A stretch of 64,000 nt of DNA from Dactylonectria macrodidyma (GCA_020744425.1 JAGMUV010000013.1:1054001-1118000), one strand, 5' to 3'. Positions 36,167 through 48,515 are shown, counted from the first letter of the stretch. The notes: a model not told the origin generated them from the sequence alone. A program made the numbers and translations.

Positions 36167-37636
36167 ATGTTGGACTCGATGAGCAACGATATATCGTTTG
36201 CACGGGTTTTCCCGTCCGAATCTATGAGTAGCCGAAGTCGTCGATGGGTTGTGAATGACCAAGAGTCCTGTATCCTATACGGCGGGCGGCTACCTGCAGA
36301 GGTTCGCCTTCTCATCTTCGAGTTTGTCTTCGAAGAGGTCCATGTCCAGGTCAGACCCGAGGACTGGCCAGATGGCATCGGGAAGCCCAACTGGCTGGTG
36401 CGGCACCACCCCGACGATATGAGGAAAGCAGAGCCCTTGGGAGACGATCTAAAGGAATATAATCTGAAGAAAGAGTCACTCGACAAGTCAGTTTGGGACC
36501 CTGAGTGGTATCTCAAATCAAACAAGCATCTGGCAATCCCTGGAGGTAACTGGCCTCGTCCTGACACCCCAGCCCGGGTGTTTCAACAAACTGCCCTGCT
36601 GCGGACGTGCCGCCGGGTCTTCAACGAGACACGAGATATCCTCATGCGCAAAGCTACAATCCGCCTATTCGAAGACACTTCTGATCTGCCGCCTAATCGC
36701 CATCTCGGCTACAGCATGGACATGTTTACCATGTCGCGTTACACAGCGAACCGCCTCACATCCTTCTGCGTGCACACGCCGGTCACCGTCTTGGAGCATG
36801 GGTACCTTTTTACCCACTCCCTCGATATGTGCGCTGCTAGAGACATCCGCTTGGTCATACGCCAGGGCGACTGGTGGAGGTCGGCCGCAGACCCTCCGCA
36901 ACTCACTCCTTATGGTACCGGCTGCGTCAACCGATGGGAGCCACGCAAAATGAGAGAGCATATGGGACTCACAAAGAACCACGGCCTCGACGGCGAACTT
37001 CCACCAATCCCAGCCCTCTCGTTCTCGAACGGTCCGAGGAGCCCCCATGGGGCGTGGGGAGCCGCGCTCTCGCGGTTTCCGAGGCTTATGCGCTTCACGA
37101 TCGACTTTGAATACAACGAGGAGAAGTTCGAAAACCTTCTGGAACTCGCCGAATGGGCACACCGGGTCTGGCGCTTCCGCCTAGGTGGACACATGAAGGG
37201 TTATTACCTGACCACAGAGGGAATACCTATCAAGAAGACGAGTTGGCGTGGCCTGTCTACTTCATGGACGAGCCCTCAACGCGCTCACAATGGCAGGGAG
37301 CACAAGCCAGGTCGCGCCATACCAGCTACATGCTGTGGCAATCGTGGCGACCTCCTCAAACATGGTATTGGACCTAGGATGTACAGGCTATCAGTGTCCT
37401 GGGTCGCCCGGAAGCTGGAGCACGAGTATGAAGACGACCCCAGCATCCTCGGCCCAGAGGAGCTATGTGACCGCTGGAATGAGCTTCCCGTGGACAGTCG
37501 ATCAAAGGATCTGACGTCGGAAGATTGGCTTTCTGGCGGAGTGCCAGGCTACAGAGACTTGCATCCAAATGTCCGCGGCGGTGGCGTGAGCAAATACGTC
37601 CCATGGATAGAGCTGCAGACGGGCACTTATCACTAA
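36167..37636 (+). CDS. 2EXR/F-box-like protein of unknown function
   Basis: Single-exon frame, 489 residues from the chosen ATG at 36167 (MLDSMSNDIS); the frame is open further upstream to 36032 but that part has no protein-like pattern. Residues about 30-60 read LPAEVRLLIFEFVFEEV, the short F-box-like '2EXR' motif found in many filamentous-fungal proteins. Later parts show TALLRTCRRVFNETRDIL, the usual follow-up helix, and RFPRLMRFTIDFEYNEEKFENLLELAEWA. Between about 37210 and 37375 the translation becomes Ser/Arg/Gly-rich and unlike its surroundings, while the next frame there reads as good protein. Two small frameshifts are possible. Function is unknown; 2EXR proteins are often species-specific. 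Confidence 0.65.
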   Translation: MLDSMSNDISFARVFPSESMSSRSRRWVVNDQESCILYGGRLPAEVRLLIFEFVFEEVHVQVRPEDWPDGIGKPNWLVRHHPDDMRKAEPLGDDLKEYNLKKESLDKSVWDPEWYLKSNKHLAIPGGNWPRPDTPARVFQQTALLRTCRRVFNETRDILMRKATIRLFEDTSDLPPNRHLGYSMDMFTMSRYTANRLTSFCVHTPVTVLEHGYLFTHSLDMCAARDIRLVIRQGDWWRSAADPPQLTPYGTGCVNRWEPRKMREHMGLTKNHGLDGELPPIPALSFSNGPRSPHGAWGAALSRFPRLMRFTIDFEYNEEKFENLLELAEWAHRVWRFRLGGHMKGYYLTTEGIPIKKTSWRGLSTSWTSPQRAHNGREHKPGRAIPATCCGNRGDLLKHGIGPRMYRLSVSWVARKLEHEYEDDPSILGPEELCDRWNELPVDSRSKDLTSEDWLSGGVPGYRDLHPNVRGGGVSKYVPWIELQTGTYH

Positions 37637-38719
37637 CAACGTGAGGGACTAAGGCAATTCTTTGATATTATACGAGTAAACATTTTGACATTGTACTTGG
37701 CATTTAAATAGGTGTTATTATGTCCAATATGTTGTGTTGATCTGGTCTGTGGCAAGGGTATCGGTTCAAGCAATGATGAAACATCCATTTCTATATCTGT
37801 GTAGGTAGAGAGGAAGACTGTTAGTAGAGGTAAAAAGTTCTTTATATTGTAAAGAATAGCTGACAAGTATACGTTTCTTTATATTTGCCTTTGTAACGAA
37901 GAAGACAACCTACCAACTCGGAAGTTTCCTAGACCTGAACCTCTAAAAAGATCGAAGACGATGATATCTAGGCCTTTATAATTAAGAGCCGAGTTATCTC
38001 GATGACGTGCCCTTTTTGGAACAAAACGCTTATAGATTGAGAGTAGTAGTTGGTGGTGATTGGATGTTACGAGGTTGATAACGCAAACGGTCAAGTATCT
38101 TGATGTGATTAAAATATGGTATTCGTGCGAGGGACAGTGCCGTTCGCGAATACTGTGGCACGTAGCTCACGGCTTGAAAGTTTCACTCAATGACATTCTT
38201 GTGTCCAGATCGTAACCATGGACTTTGTCCCTCCGTGACACGAGTTGCTACATCACTGCCAGAAATCATCACACATACACATAGCAGTTTGAAGAGGTGA
38301 TCAATGTGCTAAAAAAAAGTATCCAGTTTCATAATCTCTTTTGGATGTACCCATTTGTTCACAGTCATAACCCTAGATAGAAGAACAGAAAGAAACATCA
38401 AGTCTTAGCCGTTAGTCGGCAAAATCAACACACCCCCACGCTATGAATGTTTTTTTTGTGAATCAGAATTCAAGAGAGTCCAATGTAGTGAGAGCCCAGC
38501 TGTAGATGAATGCCTCCCCGGCTGCCGTGCAAGGAGGTTTTGGAATCGGTAAACAAAAAAGACAAATGGCCCCTGATATCTCTCCTGGTTCCGTGACGCC
38601 GACGATGATGAGGCGGCAAAAAAAAACGCAAAAATGAGTATAATGGCGTTTGGATGACTGAGCATAGGCGATTAAGAGGTCGTTATGACCAACTCGCACA
38701 CACGCGGATCGTGGCCATT
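37637..38719. other. convergent 3' region, A/T-rich
   Basis: About 1080 bases between convergent stop codons. By eye it is richer in A and T than the gene block, with short A-runs near 38310, 38450 and 38620. No gene is seen. Confidence 0.5.
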
Positions 38720-39898
38720 CTAGGGCCCGCGACTCCGCATGGCTCGAGTTGATCGGTACTGCAACTTGGGCACCTCCATGGCAACATCAATTCCTTCATC
38801 GGCTTCGATGATATTGGGATCTACCTCGAGGGGGGCTTCTGCGTCTAAAAGGTGTGGTGACCGATCCTCGGGCTTGGCAGCTTCGAGCTTTTCGGGATCA
38901 CCCTTGTTTGGCGTCAACGGTGAACCATCCTTGAGGCCGGGAGACATCTCACGACGCATGCTGATGGGTCGACGCGTTCGGATCTTGCCCAGCTCGCCAG
39001 TCTCCTTGGCCAACTCAGGTTCCTCTCGCTGTATACGCTCTATCTCTGTGGTAGATACTTCGAGGACCTCCGTGAGCTGCTTCTGTACCTTTGATATCTC
39101 GTCGTTGCAATCGCCATCTCGCAGGAACTGGTGGGCGCCGTGCTCGCACATACTCTGCACGATTTCGAGGCTTTTGTCGAGTCGATCGTAGACATCTGGG
39201 GGTTGGCCATTGGCCCCGGCAGGTCCATAGCCGCGTCGTGTGCTCATGTACCTTAGCGAGGGCAAAGGTTCATCATCGCCGTCTTCGTTACCCTCTGACA
39301 TATCCACCTCGGCTAGACGCTTGATCTGGGCAACCTTGGCAGCCATCTTGGCTTTTCGCATCAGGTTTCTGCTTGATGATACGAATCTCACGAGATTGTC
39401 GAAAAATCCTTGCACATAGCTGTCGTAATATACAATAATCATGGTTCGCGTTCGGTATGCTGCGGGAGCGCCCTCAGCGGACACCATTGACGATGAACGC
39501 TGTCTCCTCTTGACCTGTCGCGCTCTTGCGCGTGCTGCTTTGATTGCCTCTTGGGACTGCTTCAGTGCAGATGGGCTGGGTGGGGAGGCTGCGACCTGTT
39601 CCTTCTTGGCGTCTGTAGGAGGTGTTGAGGGCTCGGTTGCCACTGCAGGAGCCTCTTCGGGTATGGTATCGTCGGGGGTCGCTTCGGGCGCCGATGTCAT
39701 GGGCACATCGTCTTTCGGCCTGAGGGACTCGGTCGAGCCCTTGTTGCGCAAGGACTTTGTCTCGGGATTCTTTCCCTCGGCTGCAGCAACAGCGGCCAGC
39801 TCAGCTTGGCGTAGATCGATCTGGCCGCTGAGCTCGTCCAGCTGCTTGAGCCATCCCGGGACGTTGTTGGAAAGGTTTTTCAACGCATCCATGGCCAT
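38720..39898 (-). CDS. conserved hypothetical protein with coiled-coil potential
   Basis: Single exon, 392 residues. The start MAMDALKNLSNNVPGWLKQL is amphipathic and followed by a short Gln/Glu/Ala-rich helix. Residues about 45-120 are Pro/Thr/Ser-rich and probably disordered. A basic run (ARARARQVKRRQR, about 122-134) leads to a compact segment, YRTRTMIIVYYDSYVQGFFDNLVRFVSSSRNLMRKAKMA, that is likely the conserved core. A second helical stretch covers 235-300. The C-terminus carries Ser/Pro sites and ends RAMRSRGP. I do not recognise the family. Long upstream sequence (39.9-41.0 kb) could be its promoter and leader. Confidence 0.7.
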   Translation of the reverse strand: MAMDALKNLSNNVPGWLKQLDELSGQIDLRQAELAAVAAAEGKNPETKSLRNKGSTESLRPKDDVPMTSAPEATPDDTIPEEAPAVATEPSTPPTDAKKEQVAASPPSPSALKQSQEAIKAARARARQVKRRQRSSSMVSAEGAPAAYRTRTMIIVYYDSYVQGFFDNLVRFVSSSRNLMRKAKMAAKVAQIKRLAEVDMSEGNEDGDDEPLPSLRYMSTRRGYGPAGANGQPPDVYDRLDKSLEIVQSMCEHGAHQFLRDGDCNDEISKVQKQLTEVLEVSTTEIERIQREEPELAKETGELGKIRTRRPISMRREMSPGLKDGSPLTPNKGDPEKLEAAKPEDRSPHLLDAEAPLEVDPNIIEADEGIDVAMEVPKLQYRSTRAMRSRGP

Positions 39899-40610
39899 CT
39901 CGCGGGAGTCAGATTGTAGCGGCGGGGCCGTGGTGACGAAGGGGACGGGGTGACGTGGTCAGCGCCCGACACCCAGGAAGTTGAATAAAGAGCCGTGGAT
40001 GGTGCTGGGGAAACGGAGGAGGAGGAGGTGGTGGAGGAGGGAGTGGTCTCGTCTCTGAATAAGCCGAGCGTAGAGGACGAGGTAGAGGATGAGGACGGGA
40101 GAGGATTGTCCGCGGGACTGAGGTAGATCGACTGGGTAGCTTGTAGCTGGGCTCGAACGAGATCGTGGTGACGATATTTAGTTGTCGGGGGTTTATGAAT
40201 TATTACGTCGACAACATGATCATCCACCGGCGTGGATCGTGGGTCTCGGGAGGCAGGGGAGAGAAGAGTTCGTGTCGTCGTGGTCTCGTGATCGTCGGTG
40301 CTTGATTGCAACCCCCTTGGCGACAGTGGATGAATGCTGGAGGCGGAGCGAAGGCAGCGCGAGCGTGTCGGGAATGAGCGACAAACAAAGTTTCTAAGCA
40401 AATAACTTCCTGGAGTGCTGGAGGCTTGTTGGAGCTGGTTGGTGGTGGTGAGGTACTGAGGCTTGTTCGCTTTCGCTTTTGGGCTGAAGACTGGCTGCGA
40501 ATGGGGTGACGTTGGGGCCCGCTGACAACCAACAAAAGCGATCAAATTGGAGCCAGAAAGGACACTGAACGCTAAAAGTACAGTGCGTTGCTTGTGATGG
40601 GGAGCCTAGT

Positions 40611-40663
40611 GGGTATAGTGGGTATAGTGCGTGTGCTGTAGCGTGCGTAGTGCGTAGTGCGTA
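40611..40663. repeat. compound short tandem repeat
   Basis: GGGTATAGT is repeated twice (40611-40628) and GCGTAGT two and a half times (40645-40663), with related GTGC words between. Non-coding. Confidence 0.8.
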
Positions 40664-41032
40664 AGTGCTGCCTCTAGAACGTGTTTATAGCGAGGGTCCA
40701 CGATAACCGGGGGAGAGTTCGGGGCTCGGCGGATGGGGGGTTTTTGGCGGGAGTTGGTGGCTTCGGCGGGGCGCGGATGGATCGCGAGGAGCCGCTAGGG
40801 CGCTCTTGAGTTGACAAAACCACCAACGCTGGACCCTAACAAGTCCTGGTCGTTTTTGTCCGCCTCAGGGCTGTCGCTTCTTGTCACTCTCTCTGGATGT
40901 TCCAGGGGAGCCGCGGGCGGGGATGGGCGCTAGCGGGAGGGATTGGAGAGCTTGACTAGCGGCCGCGCTGGTGGGGGGTGAGATGGTGAGTTTTATTTGT
41001 CTGATTGGGGAGTGGTGCTGCTGTGGAGGCTG

Positions 41033-41052
41033 GAAGAGAGAGAGAGAGAGAA
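41033..41052. repeat. GA microsatellite
   Basis: An uninterrupted run of GA dinucleotides of about 18 bases in non-coding sequence. Confidence 0.85.
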
Positions 41053-41616
41053 GCCGAACGAGCAGGCGAGGGAGTATTCGTATGTACCTTGGCTGAGTGG
41101 CGTTGAATGGGCAAACCAGGGCGGCAGCAGAATGGCGGAGAACCGGAAGAGAGCCGTCAATGCGAAGTACACTGGCTGCAGGTACGGACTAACCAGGAAG
41201 GATGGGATGTGGGAGGGAAAATACAAGTAGGTTATGGAAGAAGAAGAGGAAGAAGAAGAATGAATCGGTGGGGAGAGAAACGAGACAAGCGCGTAGGCGA
41301 AAAGGCGAAGGCGAGAGATTTTTTATTTAAATGCACAGGGGACAACGGGACAGGCCAAAACTGCATCGAGGTACATCCATACCTACATCCGCACATAAGA
41401 CAACGCAACACAACACAGACCCTGGAAGAGACAGTGCCCAGCGGCCAAGTACCTTGCCTAGGTGGGTAATATTAGTGCATGTCGCGCGGCACATGGTGAC
41501 GTCCTGTGTTGTGCTGTGCGGTGTTCAAGTCGTTGTGTGGGATGGGGGGATGGATGTGAAGCATGGGCGGCAGAGCGGCATGGCGGCTGTAGGGCCGGCA
41601 TGAGCAAGGGTGTCGG

Positions 41617-41638
41617 CTGCAGCACTGCAGCACTGCAG
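41617..41638. repeat. 8-base tandem repeat
   Basis: CTGCAGCA is repeated with a period of 8 across 22 bases, placing three PstI-type CTGCAG palindromes in a row. Confidence 0.85.
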
Positions 41639-42037
41639 TAAGTGTGCTACGGCCCTGGCGTGGCTACCTACAGGGCAGAGCGGGGGCCAAAGGGGGGAAG
41701 GGGGAAGGGGAACGAGAGAGGAGAGGGAACAAGGGTTGATGAGATGAGAGATGGGCGAGCGTATGAAGAATGGGATGTGTGAATTGGATGGATGTGTGGA
41801 GGTCTGGATGTGAGATGGGATGAGGGATGTGGATGGTGACACTCGTACACAGAACTGTATCTTCAGTATTGAATTAGTCCTATAAATTGAGACACACATA
41901 TAGAGATACCTAGATTGGCGGGCTGTCACAGTGAGACAGTCACAGTAAGACATACAAGACCATTGCAGTCTCACGCATCTACTCGCTCTCCTGGCGTCAA
42001 TCAAAACACACTTGACTCTTGACCTTGACATCTGACT

Positions 42038-42112
42038 CGATAGGTAGGTAGCTTCCCAGCCCACAGACAGACAACACGAAAGCACAAGTACACTGCGATA
42101 GGTAGGTAGCTT
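42038..42112. repeat. 17-base direct repeat pair
   Basis: CGATAGGTAGGTAGCTT occurs exactly at 42038-42054 and again at 42096-42112, start to start 58 bases. The flanking bases differ, so this is not simply one longer duplication. Confidence 0.9.
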
Positions 42113-44066
42113 TGCGCCCTGCTGCAGCCACCAGCCGTTGATATAGGTACTTTGGAAGGCCTCGGACCTGCCACGGCAGAACGAGTTCATTGACTGCCAC
42201 ACCCGCTCCCTGATGGGCCGCCGTAGGGGCACGTCCCCGAGCCGGGCAAGTGGTCCCCGATTTGCACCTAAATAGTCCCCGAACGAGGGCCGTAGAGTAA
42301 AACAGTCCCCGATCGAAAAGCAAGACACCGGGAGAGCCGCAAACTGACTCGAACTTCACGACGCCGTTTACCACGAGGGCATGCAAGCTGGAACTGTATC
42401 GACCTCAGCATGTGGAAAAAAGGCCACACAGCACGCAGCGAAGGGGTGGGGTTGTTGCAGGCTTGAGATTATGCGATTCTCGCTGTCAGGTGTCGGCCTG
42501 GGTTTGACAGACGGGAGCGGCCTCAGATACGCTCCATGACATGACTTACCCCATCTACTTACTGATTGATTCATCAATCCATCTTTCAAACAACCGAGCA
42601 TGGATGAAATGCCTACCAATACGCACTGCCGTTAGTGGAAGTGCACTTGCCCGAACCCTCCCTGTGTGCGTAGCATGTACCTATAATGACCGACGCTAAG
42701 ACGGAGCGATCATCGATCGCCTCGTATGCGACCCTGGGATGGCGGTGATGCAGTCGCTCATCTGGACATTGTGCGTCTTGAGCTCGCCGCGTTGCTCGCA
42801 AGCCGCCACGATTCCCGCAAGATGTCCCCTAGTGTCAAGTGCTCAGGGCGAAGGGAAAGGCCAACAGGAACTCAATGTTCGCTCCCGTCGCCCTCGTGAG
42901 CCCCCCTCCCCGTATTGGGAGATGCTTGCGCTGTTGAAGCATCCGGCGGGCTTTCATTTCCGCAAGCAGCCTGCTCACCCGAAGACTGCCATGAGAGATC
43001 GGAGAGTTGCCCGTGTCATATGACATTTCCTCAGAAGGCGGGAGAGCATCTCCCGTATTGTGTCACCCTGCGAATACGCCAAAACCGAAATGTGGTCCGG
43101 CAACGAGAAGAATACCGCGGTTGGCCCAATGCACCAACGTCCCTTTCAGTGCTGCCTCGCAGACCGACTGATGCTCGCCTGACCTGGCCTCACCTTGAAT
43201 CTAGGCAGGCATTCCCACAACTCACCACTCCAACGCCGGCCGCCGCCCTGTTTTGGCGTCGCCGTGGTCCATGCAAAACGTTCGGAGGTATGGAACGCTG
43301 TAGGAGGACACAAGAGACGCCCTTTCTGCAAGTGCTCGGACAAGACCCTGGAAGCCTGGCGCCGAGGCGCGTAACATGGTGTCGCCCGGCGCCAGATCAT
43401 CATGGCCACGCTGATCTTCGTTCTTTTGTAACCTGGGCCATCTCACTACCCTCCCTGGTTAAAACCCCACGCCGAACCTCTGGCGCAGAGGATTATGGCG
43501 GCGCCCCCCGAAAGGTTGCAGGGACCTAGACAACGACCCCTTCCATTCCTATCTGCATCGCATCCATCCATGCGAAAAACCAGATGCGAGGTCGGATTGC
43601 TGGTGTGTACAGGGCCATCAACCACGTACGTACTCCGTTAGCAGTCCGTAATTACGCGATAGAGTCCTTGTGGTTCTGAATAGGTAGGTGAATAATAACA
43701 ACTGTCATGTACCAACAATATTGGCCCTGTCCTGGTCGAAGCGTGTACGTATTGTAATTCCCGTTCCTCCCCCACCGCCACTCTTATTAACAGGTCGTTT
43801 GATGGAATGTCAATCCCAAGCCCAAAGGAGAAATAGACACTTGGATTGGTGCGATGCGCCGCCGGCGACGGCCCAGCACCGACCTGCCTGCGAAACCGTC
43901 CCAAGCTGCACCATCCAGAAGCAGTTTGACGAGTGTTGGTTGGGCGTCTACGCGACGACCAGTTCGCTGCAATTCCCCCATTTAGAAAGTCTCACTCCCC
44001 GAAGAGAAGGGTGGTTGTCTGGCAGCAGCATCAGCCTTGTCTCTTGGTTGCGTCTGTCCGTGTCTT

Positions 44067-44098
44067 TGTGTGTGTGTATGTATGTGTGTGTGTGTGTT
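44067..44098. repeat. GT microsatellite
   Basis: About 32 bases of alternating TG, interrupted once by TATG-TATG. Confidence 0.85.
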
Positions 44099-44334
44099 GG
44101 CTCTGATGAGTGTTGGATGACCTACTGCACCTAAGGAGGTAGGTGACACAACGGATAGCACCCGACCAATGGCGGGTATTTGCACAGATTGACCCCATAC
44201 AGACTCTTCCAGGCTCACAAGCAACCAGCCTGCCAACCGAAACAAGCCCGCCTCTTCCCTGGCAAGCCTGGTCACCTCCCTTTTCAGTTTTGGGCTGCTC
44301 GTCTCTGTACTGCCGTACCTTATTTCAATCTGCA

Positions 44335-44370
44335 TGCAATGTCATCTGCAATGTCATCTGCAATGTCATC
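44335..44370. repeat. 12-base tandem repeat, three copies
   Basis: TGCAATGTCATC is repeated exactly three times without interruption. Confidence 0.92.
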
Positions 44371-46896
44371 TTCTCCGCTCGCCTCTGATTCCCCCGCCCC
44401 TCACCGAGCCCCATTGTATAGCCCCCTTCAGAGTTTCCTCCTGCTTCAGCCTCCACTGCTCCAGACCTAGGTGCGTAGTACTCCGTAATGTTCCACTGAC
44501 GAAGAGAGTGTATGTAACCCAACTTTCAACTGCCTCGTCGAGGCCAACCGGCAATCTCAGTTGAATGGTGGGTGTGATTGATCCGTAGCAAAACGGTGAG
44601 AGGTTTCCCCATGGCCACTATCTATGAGTTGATCTCCCCGCGAGGAGACCGCTCAATCGTACACAACCAGTCCCTCAACGAAACATGCCAAACGACGACT
44701 TTGTCCGAAGCCCTAGCACCGAGCCGGGCCAATGCAGTTCAAACTCGCTTGCGAAGAGGCGGAGCTTGACACTGGGCCATGTTCCATTTCCGCACCCCCA
44801 GTGCATTAAAACGGCTTCTTCTTCAACAACCCATGGATGAGGAGGGGCGGGATCGAAAAACACCAACCAAAAAGGCTTGTTTGGTGCATCCCTTGCAGAC
44901 AGGCCTGGCTGACCATCGCGCGCCGGCCCCCACTGGCGGCGATCGACAGCAGCTTGGCACGCTGCCAGCAAATGCAGCCAGAAACTGCTAATGGAAACCT
45001 GATATCGACATTCCACGTAAAAGATAGACTACCCGTTATCCATCAATCATCTTAGCGGCATCTCCGCCTCGGTCGTCCCGGCAGTCGTCGAAGAGGCTAT
45101 CCAGACAGATTCGAGGCGGCCGATCGGCTTATGGCCGGTTTGGCGAATACCGTGCCCATCGCTTGTCGCCAACTCACTTCTGCGCCCAGCCCCGAGGAGA
45201 GGACCCAACTCGAATGTTGGGTCACCGCTACGTTGGCTCTGGGACTGGGAGGGGTTTTTTCTTTCTTTCTCGTTTCGCACAGCCCTTCCATGCGTCATCT
45301 CTTCGGCATTTGCCATGATATCGACAAGACTGGTCCCTGCCCCCCCTCCCAACATGGTTCCCCCGAAGGCTCGCGTCCTTAGTTAGGGATGCCTTCCCTG
45401 TCCGATGCGGCTTGCAAGCGTTGACCATCCATCACCTGACTCGGAGTCCACATGGGATCATCAATTCGCATAGATGATGGCACTGTGAAGATTATGATCC
45501 AGTTTGTTTTTCCCATGTGTCCTCAACCGGGGTCGGAGTCGGATTGGGGGAGGGGGCCGCCATACAATGCAGTGTCGTACCGAACGGATCTACCGAGACA
45601 TCGTTTATTGCACCCAGTAGAAAGACGTTGCTATGATGATTGATCTTTGGCTTTGCTGACCCGTTTCTGTCCGTCTGGACCCGGTCGATGCAACTTGTCA
45701 ACCACTGGACCCATTACTCTGGGCTGAGACATGAGATCTTCCCGACTGTCCACGACCGGCGGTGTGTAGGAACATTCAGAAAGCAGTTGAACGTTCCGGG
45801 GTCGCAGTTGAAGCCCCGAGCTTTGTCAACCCCGCAGCCACCTCGGTCGTCAAAGGACCGAAGGCCAATGAGGAGTTTATCACAAGTTTGCTGGTAATCA
45901 CCACCGACCTCAGAGGGTCCATTTGGGAGAACTAATTCACTGTCATGTAACGGGGCCAAAGCCATGCTCTCCTGAAGCTATGAATAGCACCCTTCTTGTC
46001 TCTTGTTGATCTACGGGTCGCCCCGCCGCAGCGGCGGTTGCAACTTGCTATAGTCAGAAGGGCGCTAGCAGCGAGTGCTGTTCCATGCACTCCATCAGAC
46101 CCAACCCCAAACATGATCCGACGCACGGCAAAACATGGGACTGTCACGCTCTTGCATTGCCTGACCTTTTGTATAGCATTTCCTGTGTTTTTTTCTTCCT
46201 TTTTCTTTTTCCTCTTTTATCGCTTCTGTGGTGGTTGTGGAGGCTGGGATGTAGAGATGCCAATTGTCAGTTGTCTGGGTCGCATAATGTTTGAATCCAA
46301 ACGACGTGTGTAAGTTACCTATACATTGACGGACAAAGCCCTGCTACATCACGTTCCAATGATTGAACTCTCTCCGGCGTGCGGTGCTTTCATGCACTCA
46401 TTTGCACATCATCCTAAGACCGGCCGTTGCAGCCGCAACAGCAGCATGAGGAATTCGCACAGACGAGAAACGAAAGCGAATCCATGGCGACGACAAACAA
46501 GTCATTCCCTCTCCCTTCATTCCGACTGGACGCCTCCGCATGCGATCTGCCGAGACCTACGCCCGAAGCATCCCGGAAGCCGCAAGAGCTGTTGGTGGCT
46601 ACGTGCCTACCAAGCAGTCTTACGTGTTGGTTGCGCATGACAGCCACTGCCTGACGGACTGTATGCATGATAGGTACGTCAAACTTGCAATGTGACCTGG
46701 TTCTGGCAAACACCAATGAGCAAGGCGTTTGGCATTTGACACCTCCTCTTCCGTGCCTGTTACCGAGGGCAATATCTCCGGCCGGGCATGCGTATTCGTA
46801 CCCCTCCATCTTGGCCCCGTACGTTTTCGTGTCATCTGTTCCAACTTCCGTGTCATTCAATGATCCTTGCTGTCAACCAACAAACGAGGAGGGTTA

Positions 46897-46909
46897 TTTT
46901 TTTTTTTTT
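46897..46909. repeat. T homopolymer
   Basis: A run of 13 T in non-coding sequence. Confidence 0.8.
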
Positions 46910-48515
46910 ACGCCTTATTCCGTCTCTCATTTACAAGTGTTCGTTTTTGGTCATCAGGATTGTGATTGGCGTATGTAGCGGGAGACTGCCTTTCATGTTG
47001 CATCCTCTAGCATCTCCCAGTAGTTCCCGTCACAAACAACCGTCACATTTTTTCGCTTCGCCAAGAAACGAAATTGTGGAAGCCAGTGCTTAATTACCAG
47101 CCGTGAAATACAAAGTCAAATCGGTGGCGGCATGGTTTTCCAGATCGACGACCAACAGACAACAGCACCAACATCCACCTCGCCAATTCAAAGTCGCAGT
47201 GGAGCTCGCCAAAACTCGGAGCTTTTTACTCTTCAGGGCCTGGCGAACTCATTCACCAACCTCTAGCCAACTATCGAACCCGCCCCTGCATGCATATACG
47301 TAGTACGTACAGCACGTTCATGCTGCACAGTGGTGAAGACTAAAAAGCTGTGTGAACTCGTGTGCCACATGGCTTTCGTGTGCAAGGTAGCCCTCATTTG
47401 ACTTGCCGCTCTGACAGATTTGGCTTCTCGCGCATTATTCGAGCGAGACTAGGATTTGCCCTGAAACGTCCATATGCCTCGTCCCCGCACTTCCAACTTG
47501 GGATGCTGGACCTCGTAACGGAAAATCGGAGCCACTTGCCAAGGACAGCATCTGGAGGCACATGCTGCACGGCCTTTGCTGTCAAAGCAATCCACTTCAA
47601 CAAGACGTTGCAAGGTGTAAACGCGTCTATAGACTGAAAGATGAGTTCGATGCTACGTCGGAGACCATGCGTTGCTTTGATGATGCACTGTTGCTTTTTA
47701 TCATAGGGCTGAAGGACACGAGTCTTGAGGTTCTAGACCTCTGTGGAAGGGAAATACCTGTTTCCATATCCATGTCGGGTGGGTTTTCGGTGAGAGCCCC
47801 GCAGTGTCAAATTCTTTGCTCTAGAGTAATTAATCACACCTGATAGTTTGGAGACAGGGAAGACGATATGACTATGACTGAACCGCAGAGTCTATGCACA
47901 GTTCGGTTGCCGTCGCTCACGAGGGAAGTCGTTCAGCCGTACGCCTGTTGCAAAGCCCGAGAGGCCAGAAGTCGAAGAGCACATGGCCTCTTGCCGTTCT
48001 CACCCTACCTGTGAACCGGGCTTAGCCGCCCTGCTACGGACATGACTGCTTCCTACACAGACATGCCAGGCAACGCGGCAATTTGGATGAATGTAGCAGG
48101 GCGCAGCTGCGTGGTCAAGCAGGGATGCCGCCCGCGGAAGCGGAAGAAGCGAGCATCCCCGTTCCCATCTCTCAACGGCCCCCCTCGCAACATCGCCACT
48201 GGTGACCGGGGGTTATCCCGGGGGCAGCTCAGAGTGTCGGGAAAATAGAGCGAATTCTCGTCACGGGTAATAGCATGGGCAACTTGCCAACTAGCTCACC
48301 GGACGTGCCTCGCTCGACAGGCAGTTGGCCGTCAGACATTTGCCCAAAACCACGCTGTTGACAGAAGCTCACTTTCCTTGCCTCCTCCCCCGTGGCCTTG
48401 GCGAGAAAGATGGCCGAGTCCTTCTAGACCGCTCCGGGCAAAGGCCGCTCCACCCGGATCGAGCAACTCGGTTACCCGCCGATGGACATGGCGTGCTTCG
48501 GTCAAACGAGGCCGC

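Larger units (their letters stand above)
39899..41700. other. repeat-rich non-coding region upstream of the 38.7 kb gene
   Basis: No gene is called. A minus-strand frame of about 220 codons at 39880-40545 overlaps the start of the hypothetical gene and is Ser/Thr/Pro-rich without a motif, so it is probably leader sequence. Simple repeats are frequent: GGA-type runs near 40015-40045, the compound repeat at 40611-40663, a GA run at 41033-41052, GAA-type runs near 41230-41260 and an 8-base repeat near 41617-41638. Confidence 0.5.

Noticed and set aside
39880..40545. 221-codon minus-strand frame overlapping the start of the 38.7 kb gene
   Set aside because: It is Ser/Thr/Pro-rich with no motif and is best explained as the leader and promoter of that gene.
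42915..43529. 204-codon plus-strand frame in the desert
   Set aside because: Its composition is random-like (Arg, Pro, Cys and Thr rich), it has no motif, and opposite-strand frames of similar length overlap it.
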